A stretch of 64,000 bases of DNA. Source: JALOAR01 sp041649615. Its GTDB lineage: Bacteria > Patescibacteriota > Minisyncoccia > UBA6257 > Colwellbacteraceae. Positions 25,232 to 31,958 of this stretch are shown in pieces (position 1 is the stretch's first letter; each line of letters starts with the position of its first letter). The notes beneath the pieces were generated by a model, which was not told where the DNA came from, did not search any database, and was given only the letters and a program-made list of their open reading frames with translations. A program made the translations under genes and the position numbers. Where the stretch lies: NCBI GenBank assembly GCA_041649615.1, contig JBAZMT010000003.1:1-64000 (forward strand). Reading direction: 5' to 3'.

Positions 25232-25708
25232 ATGGCAAAGCAATTGATCGCCGAAGCAGTCAACGCGCTGCTTCCCGTCATTGTGACCGTACTGAGCCTC
25301 GGCGTTGCCTGGCTCGGCAAGACTCTCAACGCATGGCTCAGCGCCAAGGTAAAGCACGAGCGTCTCCAGCTCGTGCTTCGGCGCATGAGCGAGGTCGTTT
25401 GCACGGTGGTTCTCGAGTTGCAGCAAACCGAGGTCGCCGCGCTCAAGTCCGCGCTGGATGAGGCGAGCCCCGGCGGTCGCAAGATTACGAAGGAAGAAGG
25501 TTCCATCCTTCTCGAGACGGCATTGCGCAAGGTTCGAACGTACCTCGGCGCCGATGGGTTGAAGCTCTTGACCTACGTTCTTGGCCTCACCGACGAGAAG
25601 GCATTGGATGCGTTCTTGGTGAGCCGAATCGAAGCGACACTTCACACCGTGAAGAACCAAACCACGACGACGCTCGCAGAGCCCGTCAAACTGCAACCGA
25701 CAACCTAG
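25232..25708 (+). CDS. Putative holin (phage holin LLH-like)
   Basis: 158 residues with a single N-terminal hydrophobic segment at about residues 9-30 (NALLPVIVTVLSLGVAWLGK) and a long, amphipathic, soluble tail. This architecture and the phrase ALLPVIVTVL...AWLxK resemble the LLH-type phage holins, which also have one membrane helix followed by a helical tail of about 100 residues. It opens the lysis cassette (lipoproteins, endolysin). A structural role or another membrane protein cannot be excluded, and a second holin candidate lies at 27423. Confidence 0.5.
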   Translation: MAKQLIAEAVNALLPVIVTVLSLGVAWLGKTLNAWLSAKVKHERLQLVLRRMSEVVCTVVLELQQTEVAALKSALDEASPGGRKITKEEGSILLETALRKVRTYLGADGLKLLTYVLGLTDEKALDAFLVSRIEATLHTVKNQTTTTLAEPVKLQPTT

Positions 25709-25717
25709 GAAAGATCG

Positions 25718-26215
25718 ATGACCAATCCGCTGAAGAAGTTCCTTTCGATGATGGTGCTCGTGCCCATGCTGATGGTGACCACGAGTTGCGCATGGTGGGC
25801 TGAGAACAAGGGTGATGTGAAGTCCGTGGTGAAGACCGTGGACGAAGTTGCTCAGGCTCTCTGTGGCGTGTTCTATGGCGACAAGATGAACATCAGCGTC
25901 CAAGACGCCGTTCGAACGTTCTGCGACACACGTGACAAGTACGAGCCATGGATCGATCAAGTGCTTGCGGGTGCCAAGGCCGGCGGTGATGCCAAGCTAG
26001 CGCCCAAGTCCAGCGCGGCCCCTCCGGCGCTCTTACCGCTCGGCGACCCTTGGGCGAAGCCTGCCGTTGCTCCGGCGCCGATCCCAACCGTCGAGACCAC
26101 GGCGACGCCTGCTCCGGCCCCTGCCGTTGCCCCGGCGACACCGGCCCCAACCCCTTCGCCTGTCGCTGAACCCCCCGCAAAGGGCAAGGCAGGCGGAAAG
26201 GGCGTGGCGAAGTAG
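25718..26215 (+). CDS. Probable lipoprotein with Pro/Ala-rich tail (candidate outer spanin)
   Basis: 165 residues. Basic start (MTNPLKKF), hydrophobic segment (SMMVLVPMLMV) and a TTSC lipobox-like site put a lipidated Cys at about residue 24. The soluble part to residue ~90 contains two further Cys; the rest is a Pro/Ala/Thr-rich low-complexity region. It lies in the lysis region directly after the holin-like gene. Lipoproteins with Pro-rich linkers in this position are often outer-membrane spanin subunits, so that role is proposed, not shown. Confidence 0.6.
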   Translation: MTNPLKKFLSMMVLVPMLMVTTSCAWWAENKGDVKSVVKTVDEVAQALCGVFYGDKMNISVQDAVRTFCDTRDKYEPWIDQVLAGAKAGGDAKLAPKSSAAPPALLPLGDPWAKPAVAPAPIPTVETTATPAPAPAVAPATPAPTPSPVAEPPAKGKAGGKGVAK

Positions 26216-26217
26216 CC

Positions 26218-27030
26218 ATGCTCACCCGGCTATTGAGCAGTCTGAGGCCTGGCCCTAAGAAGCCGGGCCTTGGGCTGCTCGGACCGGACACCCGAGCGCC
26301 CCAAGAGCAAGGAAAGTTCGATTGGGGTTTCGACAAGCTCGGGTTCGCCGGCACTTCGATTCTCAGCGTCGACTTGACGCCGCTGATCATCAACGTACTG
26401 AATCAGCAATCGACGCAATCGTGTGTCGCCAATGCATGGGAGCAAGCCTTGCGCATGGAGCGCAAGCGGCTCGGCTTCCCAGTGGTCTTGGGATCGCGGT
26501 TGTTTGGCTACTCGAATTCGCGAGCTGAGCACTTCGAAGAGAAGAGCGATGCGGGGACGTACCTTCGAACCTATGCATGGGCTCTGAAGAAGGTCGGCAG
26601 TTGCCCCGAGGCAGATTGGCCTTTCGAACCGAACAAGGTGAACGTCCATCCGCCTGCTCGTGCATACCGCAACGCATGGGCGCTCCGTGGGATTCGAGGC
26701 TACTTCAAGATCTACGAAAGCGGCTACGCTCGAACAGCCGCAATCCGAGCCGCGCTGGCTGAAGGCAAAGCCGTCGTGTTCGGAACCGCTATCGACGAAG
26801 CGTTCTTGGACGCTTCAGGCCCGTCGCTTGTAGCGAAGCCGAGAAGCATCTTCGGTCGTCACGCGATGTGCTTCTGCGGTTACTCACCCGACGAGAAGAA
26901 CGGCGACTTCAAATACAAGCTCGTCAACTCGTGGACAGATCAATGGCGTGATGGTGGCTTCGTCCACCTGACGGAGGAATACGTGCAATGGGAAGAGCTC
27001 GAAGACTTGTGGGTTGTCTCGCTTGTTTGA
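26218..27030 (+). CDS. Papain-like (C1 family) cysteine protease
   Basis: 270 residues. All catalytic features of the papain fold are visible: Gln63 (oxyanion hole) and Cys69 in NQQSTQSCVANAWEQALRME, with the six-residue Gln-to-Cys spacing of papain; His215 in IFGRHAMCFCGYSP; and Asn237 in KLVNSWTDQWRDGGFVHL, the usual Asn-Ser-Trp motif. Residues 1-50 are a short Pro-rich leader without signal peptide. It sits among lysis genes and could cleave host or phage proteins at lysis, process virion proteins or cut peptide cross-links. Family membership is well supported; the substrate is unknown. Confidence 0.8.
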   Translation: MLTRLLSSLRPGPKKPGLGLLGPDTRAPQEQGKFDWGFDKLGFAGTSILSVDLTPLIINVLNQQSTQSCVANAWEQALRMERKRLGFPVVLGSRLFGYSNSRAEHFEEKSDAGTYLRTYAWALKKVGSCPEADWPFEPNKVNVHPPARAYRNAWALRGIRGYFKIYESGYARTAAIRAALAEGKAVVFGTAIDEAFLDASGPSLVAKPRSIFGRHAMCFCGYSPDEKNGDFKYKLVNSWTDQWRDGGFVHLTEEYVQWEELEDLWVVSLV

Positions 27031-27329
27031 TCGTTGTCTGCGCGTGTTCCACACAGACGAAAGATCCTGTCGTTGGACCGGCCCCTGAAGGACCGGCCCC
27101 TGAACTCTGTGGGACGGTTTGCAGTCGATGGAAGGCCATGGGGTGCGCCGAAGGGGAGAAGGTGTGCGACAAGTACGCCGAGCCCTCGACGGTTTGCCAG
27201 ACATGGATTACGTGCGAGCAATGGTGTGAAGGTGTAGAGACGGCGCAAAGTCAGCCGTTGAACCTGCAATGCTTGGCGACAGCGGCCGCTTCGACGTGTC
27301 AAGCTCTTGAGGATGCTTGCACGTATTGA
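26988..27329 (+). CDS. Small Cys-rich lipoprotein overlapping the protease gene
   Basis: 113 residues. Signal peptide with basic start and hydrophobic LVGCLACLIVVCAC; the lipobox cysteine is probably in VCAC-STQ (residue 20). The mature part has about 10 Cys in spaced pairs (CGTVCSRWKAMGC, then VCQTWITCEQWC), suggesting several disulphides in the periplasm. The ATG at 26988 lies 43 bases inside the protease gene with GGAGGA nine bases upstream. Similar Cys-rich lipoproteins are common in Myxococcota. It may be the outer spanin or a host-derived gene. Confidence 0.6.
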   Translation: MGRARRLVGCLACLIVVCACSTQTKDPVVGPAPEGPAPELCGTVCSRWKAMGCAEGEKVCDKYAEPSTVCQTWITCEQWCEGVETAQSQPLNLQCLATAAASTCQALEDACTY

Positions 27330-27368
27330 CAACGATGGTTTGACGCGAATAGTCGACGAATGTAGGAC

Positions 27369-27407
27369 GACCCCGATGAACCTCACCCCTTCACCGGGGT
27401 CTTCTTC
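27369..27407 (+). terminator. Rho-independent terminator after the Cys-rich lipoprotein gene
   Basis: GACCCCG at 27369-27375 pairs with CGGGGTC at 27395-27401, and TTCTTCT follows directly. A shorter alternative pairs ACCCC with GGGGT over a six-base loop in the right half. Either form ends in a T-rich run, as expected for an intrinsic terminator. The next gene starts at 27423. Confidence 0.65.
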
Positions 27408-27422
27408 TAAGGAGCTTTGAAC

Positions 27423-27800
27423 GTGGAAGTCACATCAGTCATCAGCGCGGGTGCCTCCGTTTTGAGCTTCTCGATCATCGTGTTCATTGTGCCGTTGGTC
27501 AAGTACGTCATCTCGAGCAAGGACAAGCAGATTGACGAGCTGAAGACCCTCATCAATCAGGACAGGCAAAGTCGTTGTGAGTCTGATGAGCGCGTGCGTC
27601 AGCTCGAGATGCAGGTTGCTCGCTATGGCATTGAACTCGAAGTGACGAAGGGGATTCAAAGCAAGTTGGATGGGATCTCAGGGCGTGTCGAAGACATCGC
27701 TCGGGAGATGAGTAGCGTGCAGACGTCCATCGCTTTTTTAGCTCGGGGACGCATCGTAAGCGTCCCTAGGTCGAAGCAGGATTCCATCAAGGAAGGGTAA
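27423..27800 (+). CDS. TM plus coiled-coil protein, candidate inner spanin or second holin
   Basis: 125 residues from GTG at 27423, chosen because AAGGAG lies 8-9 bases upstream; the TTG at 27417 is too close to it. Residues 8-31 form one membrane segment (SAGASVLSFSIIVFIVPLVK), then a charged coiled coil (DKQIDELKTLINQDRQS; DERVRQLEMQV) of about 75 residues. This is the layout of inner spanins and of some holin-like proteins. It directly precedes the endolysin, so a lysis role is likely, and it could pair with one of the two lipoproteins across the periplasm. Confidence 0.55.
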   Translation: MEVTSVISAGASVLSFSIIVFIVPLVKYVISSKDKQIDELKTLINQDRQSRCESDERVRQLEMQVARYGIELEVTKGIQSKLDGISGRVEDIAREMSSVQTSIAFLARGRIVSVPRSKQDSIKEG

Positions 27801-27804
27801 CGTC

Positions 27805-28638
27805 ATGTCGCTAGATCATCGAACAATTCGATCGCAGGTGTTCGAGGGCTTCAAGCGCAAGTTCGGGCGCGAGGCTACGTTGCAAGAGGCTCAGTTCCTT
27901 CACGCCGTTGGCATGCTCGAAACGTCGTGCGGCACGGGCTGGAAGGGTGTGGGTGCTGGCTCATTCAACATGGGAGCCATCACGGCGGGTCCAGCGTGGA
28001 AGGGCGCGACGTTCGAGTATCGCGACAGCTACCCGGATGAGAATGGCGTCGACCATTGGTACACGACCAAGTTCCGCAAGTACGCTTCGGCCGTCGAAGG
28101 CTGGGAAGACCTTGCGAACATCATGTACGAAGATCGCCCCACCGTGCTCAAGGCTGCAACCGCGGGCGATGCATATGGGGTCAGCTCGGCTCTCTACGAG
28201 ACCAAGTACTACGCGGGCAGGGGCAAGACCGCCAAGGAGCGCATCGCGGGGCATCACGCGGCCGTGGCTCGTTCGCTGATCACCATCTGCAAAGCACTCG
28301 GCGAGCCGTTGCCTTCGGGCGAAGAGCTACCGCGCAGAACGCTTCGTCGCGGAGATACCGGCGAAGAGGTCAAGGTGCTTCAGCGTTGGTTCGGGTTGGT
28401 TGTCGACGGCATCTTCGGGCCCGTGCTTGATGAGGCCGTGAAGGACTTCCAAACCGATGCCAAGCTCAAGGCCGATGGCATCGTTGGGAACCTCACGTGG
28501 GATGCGCTGGAAGCCAAGTTCGAAGCCAAGGATGCCGAAACGTCCGACATCCTTGCCGAGCTAATTGGTAGGGCGGGCGAGTTGCAAACCAGGCTCGGGG
28601 AGTTCATTGCGGCTTCCCAAAAGGTGAAACCCGAGTAG
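27805..28638 (+). CDS. Endolysin: lysozyme/glucosaminidase-like domain plus peptidoglycan-binding domain
   Basis: 277 residues. Residues 25-165 form the catalytic domain: AQFLHAVGMLETSCGTGW carries a Glu39 in the usual E-x-x-x-G-x-G position, followed by SFNMGAITAGPAW and YASAVEGWEDLANIM, which resembles FlgJ/GH73-type glucosaminidases. Residues 180-240 are a PG_binding_1 repeat (LRRGDTGEEVKVLQRWFGLV, DGIFGPVLDEAVKDFQ, GIVGNLTWDALEA). There is no signal peptide, so export depends on the holin. It ends the lysis cassette and the late operon. Confidence 0.8.
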   Translation: MSLDHRTIRSQVFEGFKRKFGREATLQEAQFLHAVGMLETSCGTGWKGVGAGSFNMGAITAGPAWKGATFEYRDSYPDENGVDHWYTTKFRKYASAVEGWEDLANIMYEDRPTVLKAATAGDAYGVSSALYETKYYAGRGKTAKERIAGHHAAVARSLITICKALGEPLPSGEELPRRTLRRGDTGEEVKVLQRWFGLVVDGIFGPVLDEAVKDFQTDAKLKADGIVGNLTWDALEAKFEAKDAETSDILAELIGRAGELQTRLGEFIAASQKVKPE

Positions 28639-28643
28639 ACTGC

Positions 28644-28711
28644 AAGGGCTACCGAGCGCATCTGTGCAAGCTGATCTCCCCCGTTCGTTTGCTCTACGTT
28701 CGGTAGCCCTT
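28644..28711 (+). terminator. Long stem-loop terminating the late operon
   Basis: AAGGGCTACCGA at 28644-28655 pairs perfectly with TCGGTAGCCCTT at 28700-28711, extendable inward by GC and CG pairs after one G-T wobble. The loop is about 40 bases. It starts 6 bases after the endolysin stop. The sequence is palindromic enough to act on transcripts from either strand; no T-run longer than three follows on the + strand. Confidence 0.55.
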
Positions 28712-28719
28712 ACCTAAAC

Positions 28720-28738
28720 CGCTCACCGGGGAGAGGTT
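28720..28738 (+). repeat. Left arm of a 19-bp inverted repeat, CTCACCGG family
   Basis: CGCTCACCGGGGAGAGGTT here is the exact reverse complement of 29161-29179, 422 bases away. It differs by one base from the copy at 35880-35898. All family members share a CTCACCGG(G/T)GAG core. Confidence 0.8.
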
Positions 28739-28780
28739 TGCATTTGCCCCATCACTGGCACGGTTTGCCCGGGCATGAGT

Positions 28781-28796
28781 CGCTCACCGGTGAGCG
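28781..28796. repeat. Perfect 16-bp palindrome CGCTCACCGGTGAGCG
   Basis: Self-complementary member of the CTCACCGGTGAG family, adjacent to a second, unrelated 14-bp palindrome at 28806-28819. A binding site for a dimeric phage regulator is the simplest interpretation. Confidence 0.7.
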
Positions 28797-29160
28797 GATT
28801 TGGGTGCCCATGCATGGGCGGTTTGCACCCCTACTATCGATCTAAATTGCCAAAACTGCCGATACGAAATCGAGCCAAAAAAGGCTGAAGTACGAAAAAA
28901 GCGACAGGGGGAGTTTCCTGTTTTTGCCCGGCCTGTCCATATGAAGGGGGGTAGGGGGGATGAGACAGAGAAATCACAAGCCAGCGAGAGAGGAGAAGCA
29001 ACGAGTTCAGCAAACCATCTCTTCGCTCTGTCCGAAGGACAAGTTGATGAGTGGTTGGTTTGAAGGTTCTTCAGTAGATCAAAGAGAGAAGAGAAAACGC
29101 GCGAGGCAAAGAACGGCAGGGTAAGCCCTCCGAGGAAGGGTTGGTTTCCCTCCCCCAACC

Positions 29161-29179
29161 AACCTCTCCCCGGTGAGCG
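29161..29179 (-). repeat. Right arm of the 19-bp inverted repeat
   Basis: AACCTCTCCCCGGTGAGCG, the exact reverse complement of 28720-28738. It lies immediately after a local GGTTGG...CCAACC hairpin. Confidence 0.8.
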
Positions 29180-29263
29180 AAAGAACGGTAACCGATGGCC
29201 TCACCTGCGCAAGGGGTGATAGACTCGTCCCTGAGGCTTCGGCCTCTCCTTGCTGTTCCCAAA

Positions 29264-29301
29264 GACCCCTCGCTGGCCCCGAAAGGTGTTGGCGAGGGGT
29301 C
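29264..29301 (+). terminator. 10-bp stem-loop upstream of the SF2 helicase gene
   Basis: GACCCCTCGC at 29264-29273 pairs perfectly with GCGAGGGGTC at 29292-29301 over an 18-base loop. The following GACTATTTCG is not strongly T-rich, so it may be a regulatory leader structure rather than a terminator. A GAGGC-TTCG-GCCTC hairpin lies just before it (29233-29246). Confidence 0.4.
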
Positions 29302-29318
29302 GACTATTTCGTGGGGTG

Positions 29319-29349
29319 GGTTCAAGTTTTTGGTCGACCTATCCACACT
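29319..29349 (+). promoter_or_regulatory. Conserved TATCCACACT element, copy A (before SF2 helicase)
   Basis: GGTTCAAG, a T-run, GGTCGACC and then TATCCACACT at 29340-29349. The same layout (GG-TTTC, T-rich, GGG-N-GAGA, TATCCACACT) occurs before 44636 and 58862. It sits 12 bases before the helicase ATG. It could be an early promoter or a protein-binding site; TATCCACA also matches the DnaA-box core. Confidence 0.5.
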
Positions 29350-29361
29350 TCACGGGGAACC

Positions 29362-30891
29362 ATGGTTCGAGTCATTGTCGACAACCGGCTACGCCTGCAA
29401 GAGAGCGACCTGCCTGATGGCATGGTCGAGTCGTTGCGGAGCGACTTCGAGCATTCGAATCCGAGCTATTACAGGCAACGGCAACGGGTGGTCGCATGGG
29501 GCCGCAAGCGCGGGCGAAAGATCGATCCCAACACCATCAAGGTCAAGGGCGAGCCGCCAATCATCACCTCTTGGCAGAGCGATGGAATGGGGGGCCTGTC
29601 GTTCCCTCGTGGCGGGACCACAATCGTTCGCCAGGCGTTCGAGCGGTTCGGGCTTGGGGAACCGGACTGGGACGACAGGCGCGTCGCTGGCACGCCTGCA
29701 ACGGGGATGCAGCTGGCAGGCTACGAGCATCGGGTCCGGCTCTGGGAGCACCAGGACGAGATCGTGGCCGCGGCCATGGAACGGGAGAATTGTCTAGTCC
29801 GGGCGGAAACGGGTTCGGGCAAGACCACGGCCGCCATTGCACTTGCCGTCAAGGTTGGACTGCCCACCATCATCATCGTGTGGTCGGCAAACCTGTTCGA
29901 CCAATGGATGGAGCGGCTCGTGAAGGAGCTCGGCGTTGACCCCGACGAGATTGGGCAGATTCGGGGCAGCCGTCGCACGCTCGGGCCCATCACGATGGCG
30001 ATGCAGCAGACGCTCTATGCCAATCCTCGGTTCACGGAGAAGATCGCGCCTCAGTTCGGGTGCGTCATGGCGGACGAGGTTCAACGCTTCGCGGCCCGCA
30101 CGTTCAACGACGTGATCGACAAGTTCCCCGCTCGGTACCGCATCGGGTTCAGTGCGGACGAGCACCGCAAGGACAAGAAAGAGTTCCTCATCTACGACGC
30201 GTTCGGTTCAGTTGCTGCCGACATTGGGAGAGACGAAGTGGTCAAGCGCAAGTTGGTTTTGGACGTCGAAGTGCGAGTGATCCCCACTGAGTTCCGTGCC
30301 GATTGGTACCGCGAGCAGCAGAAGGAGGAGAGTCCAGACTTCAACCGATTGCTCGAAGAGCTCGTCGAAGACAAGGGCCGCAACCTGACGGCGCTTTCGG
30401 TGGCTCGCACCATGATGAGCCTCGGGCATCAGGTGCTGATGCTGACGCATCGGCGCGAGCATGCCGCGATGTTCGTGCGGTCCGAGCTCGAACGCAAGAC
30501 TCGCGCTGGACTGTTACTCGGCGGGCCCGAGAACGAAGCCGAGTTCGCCATGACGGTGAAGGCCATTCGTGCGGGGGAATGCCAGTTCGCCGCGGGGACG
30601 TACCAAGCCATCGGGCAAGGGATGGACGTGCCCTCGGTCTCGAGGGGCGTCGCTTGCACTCCGATCGCTTCGAACAAGCAATTCTTCGGGCAGGTCAGGG
30701 GCAGGCTTTGCCGCAAGTGTGACGGTAAGAAAGACGCCGTGCTCTACTACATCTGGGATCAGCACGTGTTCGGGCTCGAACCGATCATGAACTTGCGTCG
30801 ATGGAACCGCGTCGTGATGGTTCAGTACGAAGACGAGTGGCTCACGGCCGACGACTTCATCACCGAGTGGAACAAGCGGAGGAAGGGATGA
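29362..30891 (+). CDS. SF2 DNA/RNA helicase (UvsW/DEAD-like)
   Basis: 509 residues from the ATG at 29362; longer in-frame starts run into the structured non-coding leader. Motif I is LVRAETGSGKTTAAIALAVK (Walker A, about residues 147-166); motif II is CVMADEVQRF (DEVQ, a DExx box); motif III-like FSADEHRKDKKE; motif VI FFGQVRGRLCRK. The N-terminal ~110 residues are a separate basic domain. It resembles T4 UvsW-type helicases that remodel forks and recombination intermediates. It is the first gene of the replication region, and its stop overlaps the next start. Confidence 0.8.
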   Translation: MVRVIVDNRLRLQESDLPDGMVESLRSDFEHSNPSYYRQRQRVVAWGRKRGRKIDPNTIKVKGEPPIITSWQSDGMGGLSFPRGGTTIVRQAFERFGLGEPDWDDRRVAGTPATGMQLAGYEHRVRLWEHQDEIVAAAMERENCLVRAETGSGKTTAAIALAVKVGLPTIIIVWSANLFDQWMERLVKELGVDPDEIGQIRGSRRTLGPITMAMQQTLYANPRFTEKIAPQFGCVMADEVQRFAARTFNDVIDKFPARYRIGFSADEHRKDKKEFLIYDAFGSVAADIGRDEVVKRKLVLDVEVRVIPTEFRADWYREQQKEESPDFNRLLEELVEDKGRNLTALSVARTMMSLGHQVLMLTHRREHAAMFVRSELERKTRAGLLLGGPENEAEFAMTVKAIRAGECQFAAGTYQAIGQGMDVPSVSRGVACTPIASNKQFFGQVRGRLCRKCDGKKDAVLYYIWDQHVFGLEPIMNLRRWNRVVMVQYEDEWLTADDFITEWNKRRKG

Positions 30892-31232
30892 ACGAGAACG
30901 ACGTCTGGTTGCTCGTGCGCGCCGTTCGAGACAATCGATACGGGCAAACGAATTGTCGCGTTGAGCCTGGCGAGAAAGCCGCTGCGACGCGCTTAGTCAA
31001 GCGAGGCTTGGTTGGATGGGCGAACTCGTATTCGATCTGTCCAACGGAAGCAGGGTTCAGAATGGTTGATCTGTTTGGGTTCGTCTTGAAGACGGCTCGA
31101 ATCGACGGGAGTGAGATCGAATATGGAAACATCACGACGCAGAATGAAGACCGCGATAGAAGCAGCAACGGGCAAGCCCAAGGTAGACGCAAGCGCCCCA
31201 CCCGGGACACCAATCACGGTCATCTGGGGTGA
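30888..31232 (+). CDS. Hypothetical protein, 114 residues, winged-helix-like
   Basis: The start is the ATG overlapping the helicase stop (GGAAGGGATG). Residues 1-65 read like a small winged helix (NDVWLLVRAVRDNRYGQTNC; AAATRLVKRGLVGWANSYSI; PTEAGFRMVDLF). The last ~37 residues are polar and overlap the next gene by 110 bases; they may be a non-conserved tail. Could be a small DNA-binding or accessory protein of the helicase. Confidence 0.5.
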   Translation: MNENDVWLLVRAVRDNRYGQTNCRVEPGEKAAATRLVKRGLVGWANSYSICPTEAGFRMVDLFGFVLKTARIDGSEIEYGNITTQNEDRDRSSNGQAQGRRKRPTRDTNHGHLG

Positions 31233-31428
31233 GGAGACGTTCAGCCCGGTCCAGTACAATTCGTTCCGCATTGGCGGGCACTCGGTGACCGTTGTCGTGC
31301 AAGAAGGCGAGACCGCGCTGGATGCATGGAAGCGGGGATGGGCCTTGCTCGAAGAGGCGGCTGAGATTCAGTTCGACGACAAGCTCAGGGGTTTCAAGGA
31401 ACGCATCGACAGATCGAAGCGAGGGTAA
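31123..31428 (+). CDS. Hypothetical protein, 101 residues
   Basis: Unrecognised. ATG at 31123 is chosen, with GGGAG ten bases upstream; a GTG at 31111 would add four residues. The N-terminus is basic (TSRRRMKTAIEAATGKPK), the middle is a compact beta domain (GTPITVIWGEETFSPVQYNS; GGHSVTVVVQEGETALDAW) and the end is a charged helix. A beta domain of this kind with a conserved W is often found in small phage replication-region proteins of unknown function. Confidence 0.6.
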   Translation: METSRRRMKTAIEAATGKPKVDASAPPGTPITVIWGEETFSPVQYNSFRIGGHSVTVVVQEGETALDAWKRGWALLEEAAEIQFDDKLRGFKERIDRSKRG

Positions 31429-31430
31429 CC

Positions 31431-31958
31431 ATGGCACGCGTTCCAAAGAGCGAAGCAGATGCAAAGGCTTTGAAAGCCAAGACTGCTCTCGTACTCAAAG
31501 GACGTGAGAACCTTGGAGCACTGAGCAGAAAGCGCACCAAGAAAACCAAGTGCGCTCGGGGCGTGTCGAAGTTGAAGGCCGAGCAATACGTGCTTCAGAT
31601 CGACGAGCTCATCGAGAGCGGGTTGAATGGTGAAGAGCTGACGCCGACGTTGTTCGTCGCGTTGTTCTGTTGGATGCATGACGCCATCTACGACGTCGAA
31701 TGCGTCGACGAGGTTGCGCCAGAATGGAACGTTGCGGCGAGTAGATTGTCGTTGATGATCGAAGAAGACTTCGAAGGCGACAAGGCCGAGTTCTTGACCT
31801 ATCTGCAATGGGCCGCAAAGGACGAAGAACGCGTTGAGCTTTGGCGCCGAAGCAATCGGCAGCAAGGCAAGCGCATCAAGTGGCGCGATTGGTTCATGTT
31901 GAAGTCGAAGCTGTCCGACTACAGATTGTTCAAGATACGGACGCAAGGGGTTGACTGA
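31431..31958 (+). CDS. Hypothetical replication-region protein, 175 residues
   Basis: Unrecognised. Basic N-terminal 50 residues (KSEADAKALKAKTALVLKGR; SRKRTKKTKC), then a helical domain (EQYVLQIDELIESGLNGEEL; LFVALFCWMHDAIYDVECVD) and a C-terminus rich in Arg/Trp (WRRSNRQQGKRIKWRDWFML). It ends directly at the DnaB-like helicase start (ATGA-type junction: TGA ATG). Position before a replicative helicase makes a helicase loader or DNA-binding accessory role possible, but there is no ATPase motif. Confidence 0.6.
   Translation: MARVPKSEADAKALKAKTALVLKGRENLGALSRKRTKKTKCARGVSKLKAEQYVLQIDELIESGLNGEELTPTLFVALFCWMHDAIYDVECVDEVAPEWNVAASRLSLMIEEDFEGDKAEFLTYLQWAAKDEERVELWRRSNRQQGKRIKWRDWFMLKSKLSDYRLFKIRTQGVD

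Larger units (their letters stand above)
28639..29361. other. 723-bp non-coding region rich in inverted repeats (candidate origin or regulatory region)
   Basis: The only long gap in the window, between the late and replication genes. It holds the late terminator; a 19-base inverted repeat pair at 28720-28738 and 29161-29179; the perfect palindromes CGCTCACCGGTGAGCG (28781-28796) and GCCCATGCATGGGC (28806-28819); three GGTTTGC repeats (28735, 28762, 28820); an A-rich stretch from about 28833 to 28905; a strongly purine-biased + strand from 28890 to 29100; a GAGGC-TTCG-GCCTC hairpin (29233-29246); a 10-bp hairpin (29264-29301); and the TATCCACACT element at 29340. Open frames inside it look random. 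Confidence 0.6.

Noticed and set aside
28800..29063. Open + strand frame of 87 codons in the non-coding region (and a longer minus-strand one over the same bases)
   Set aside because: No ribosome site, low-complexity translation, and it runs across palindromes and a biased purine tract; more likely chance.
29340..29349. TATCCACA as a DnaA box
   Set aside because: Not rejected as possible, but three identical ten-base extensions with a shared upstream context fit a promoter or regulator site better than isolated DnaA boxes.
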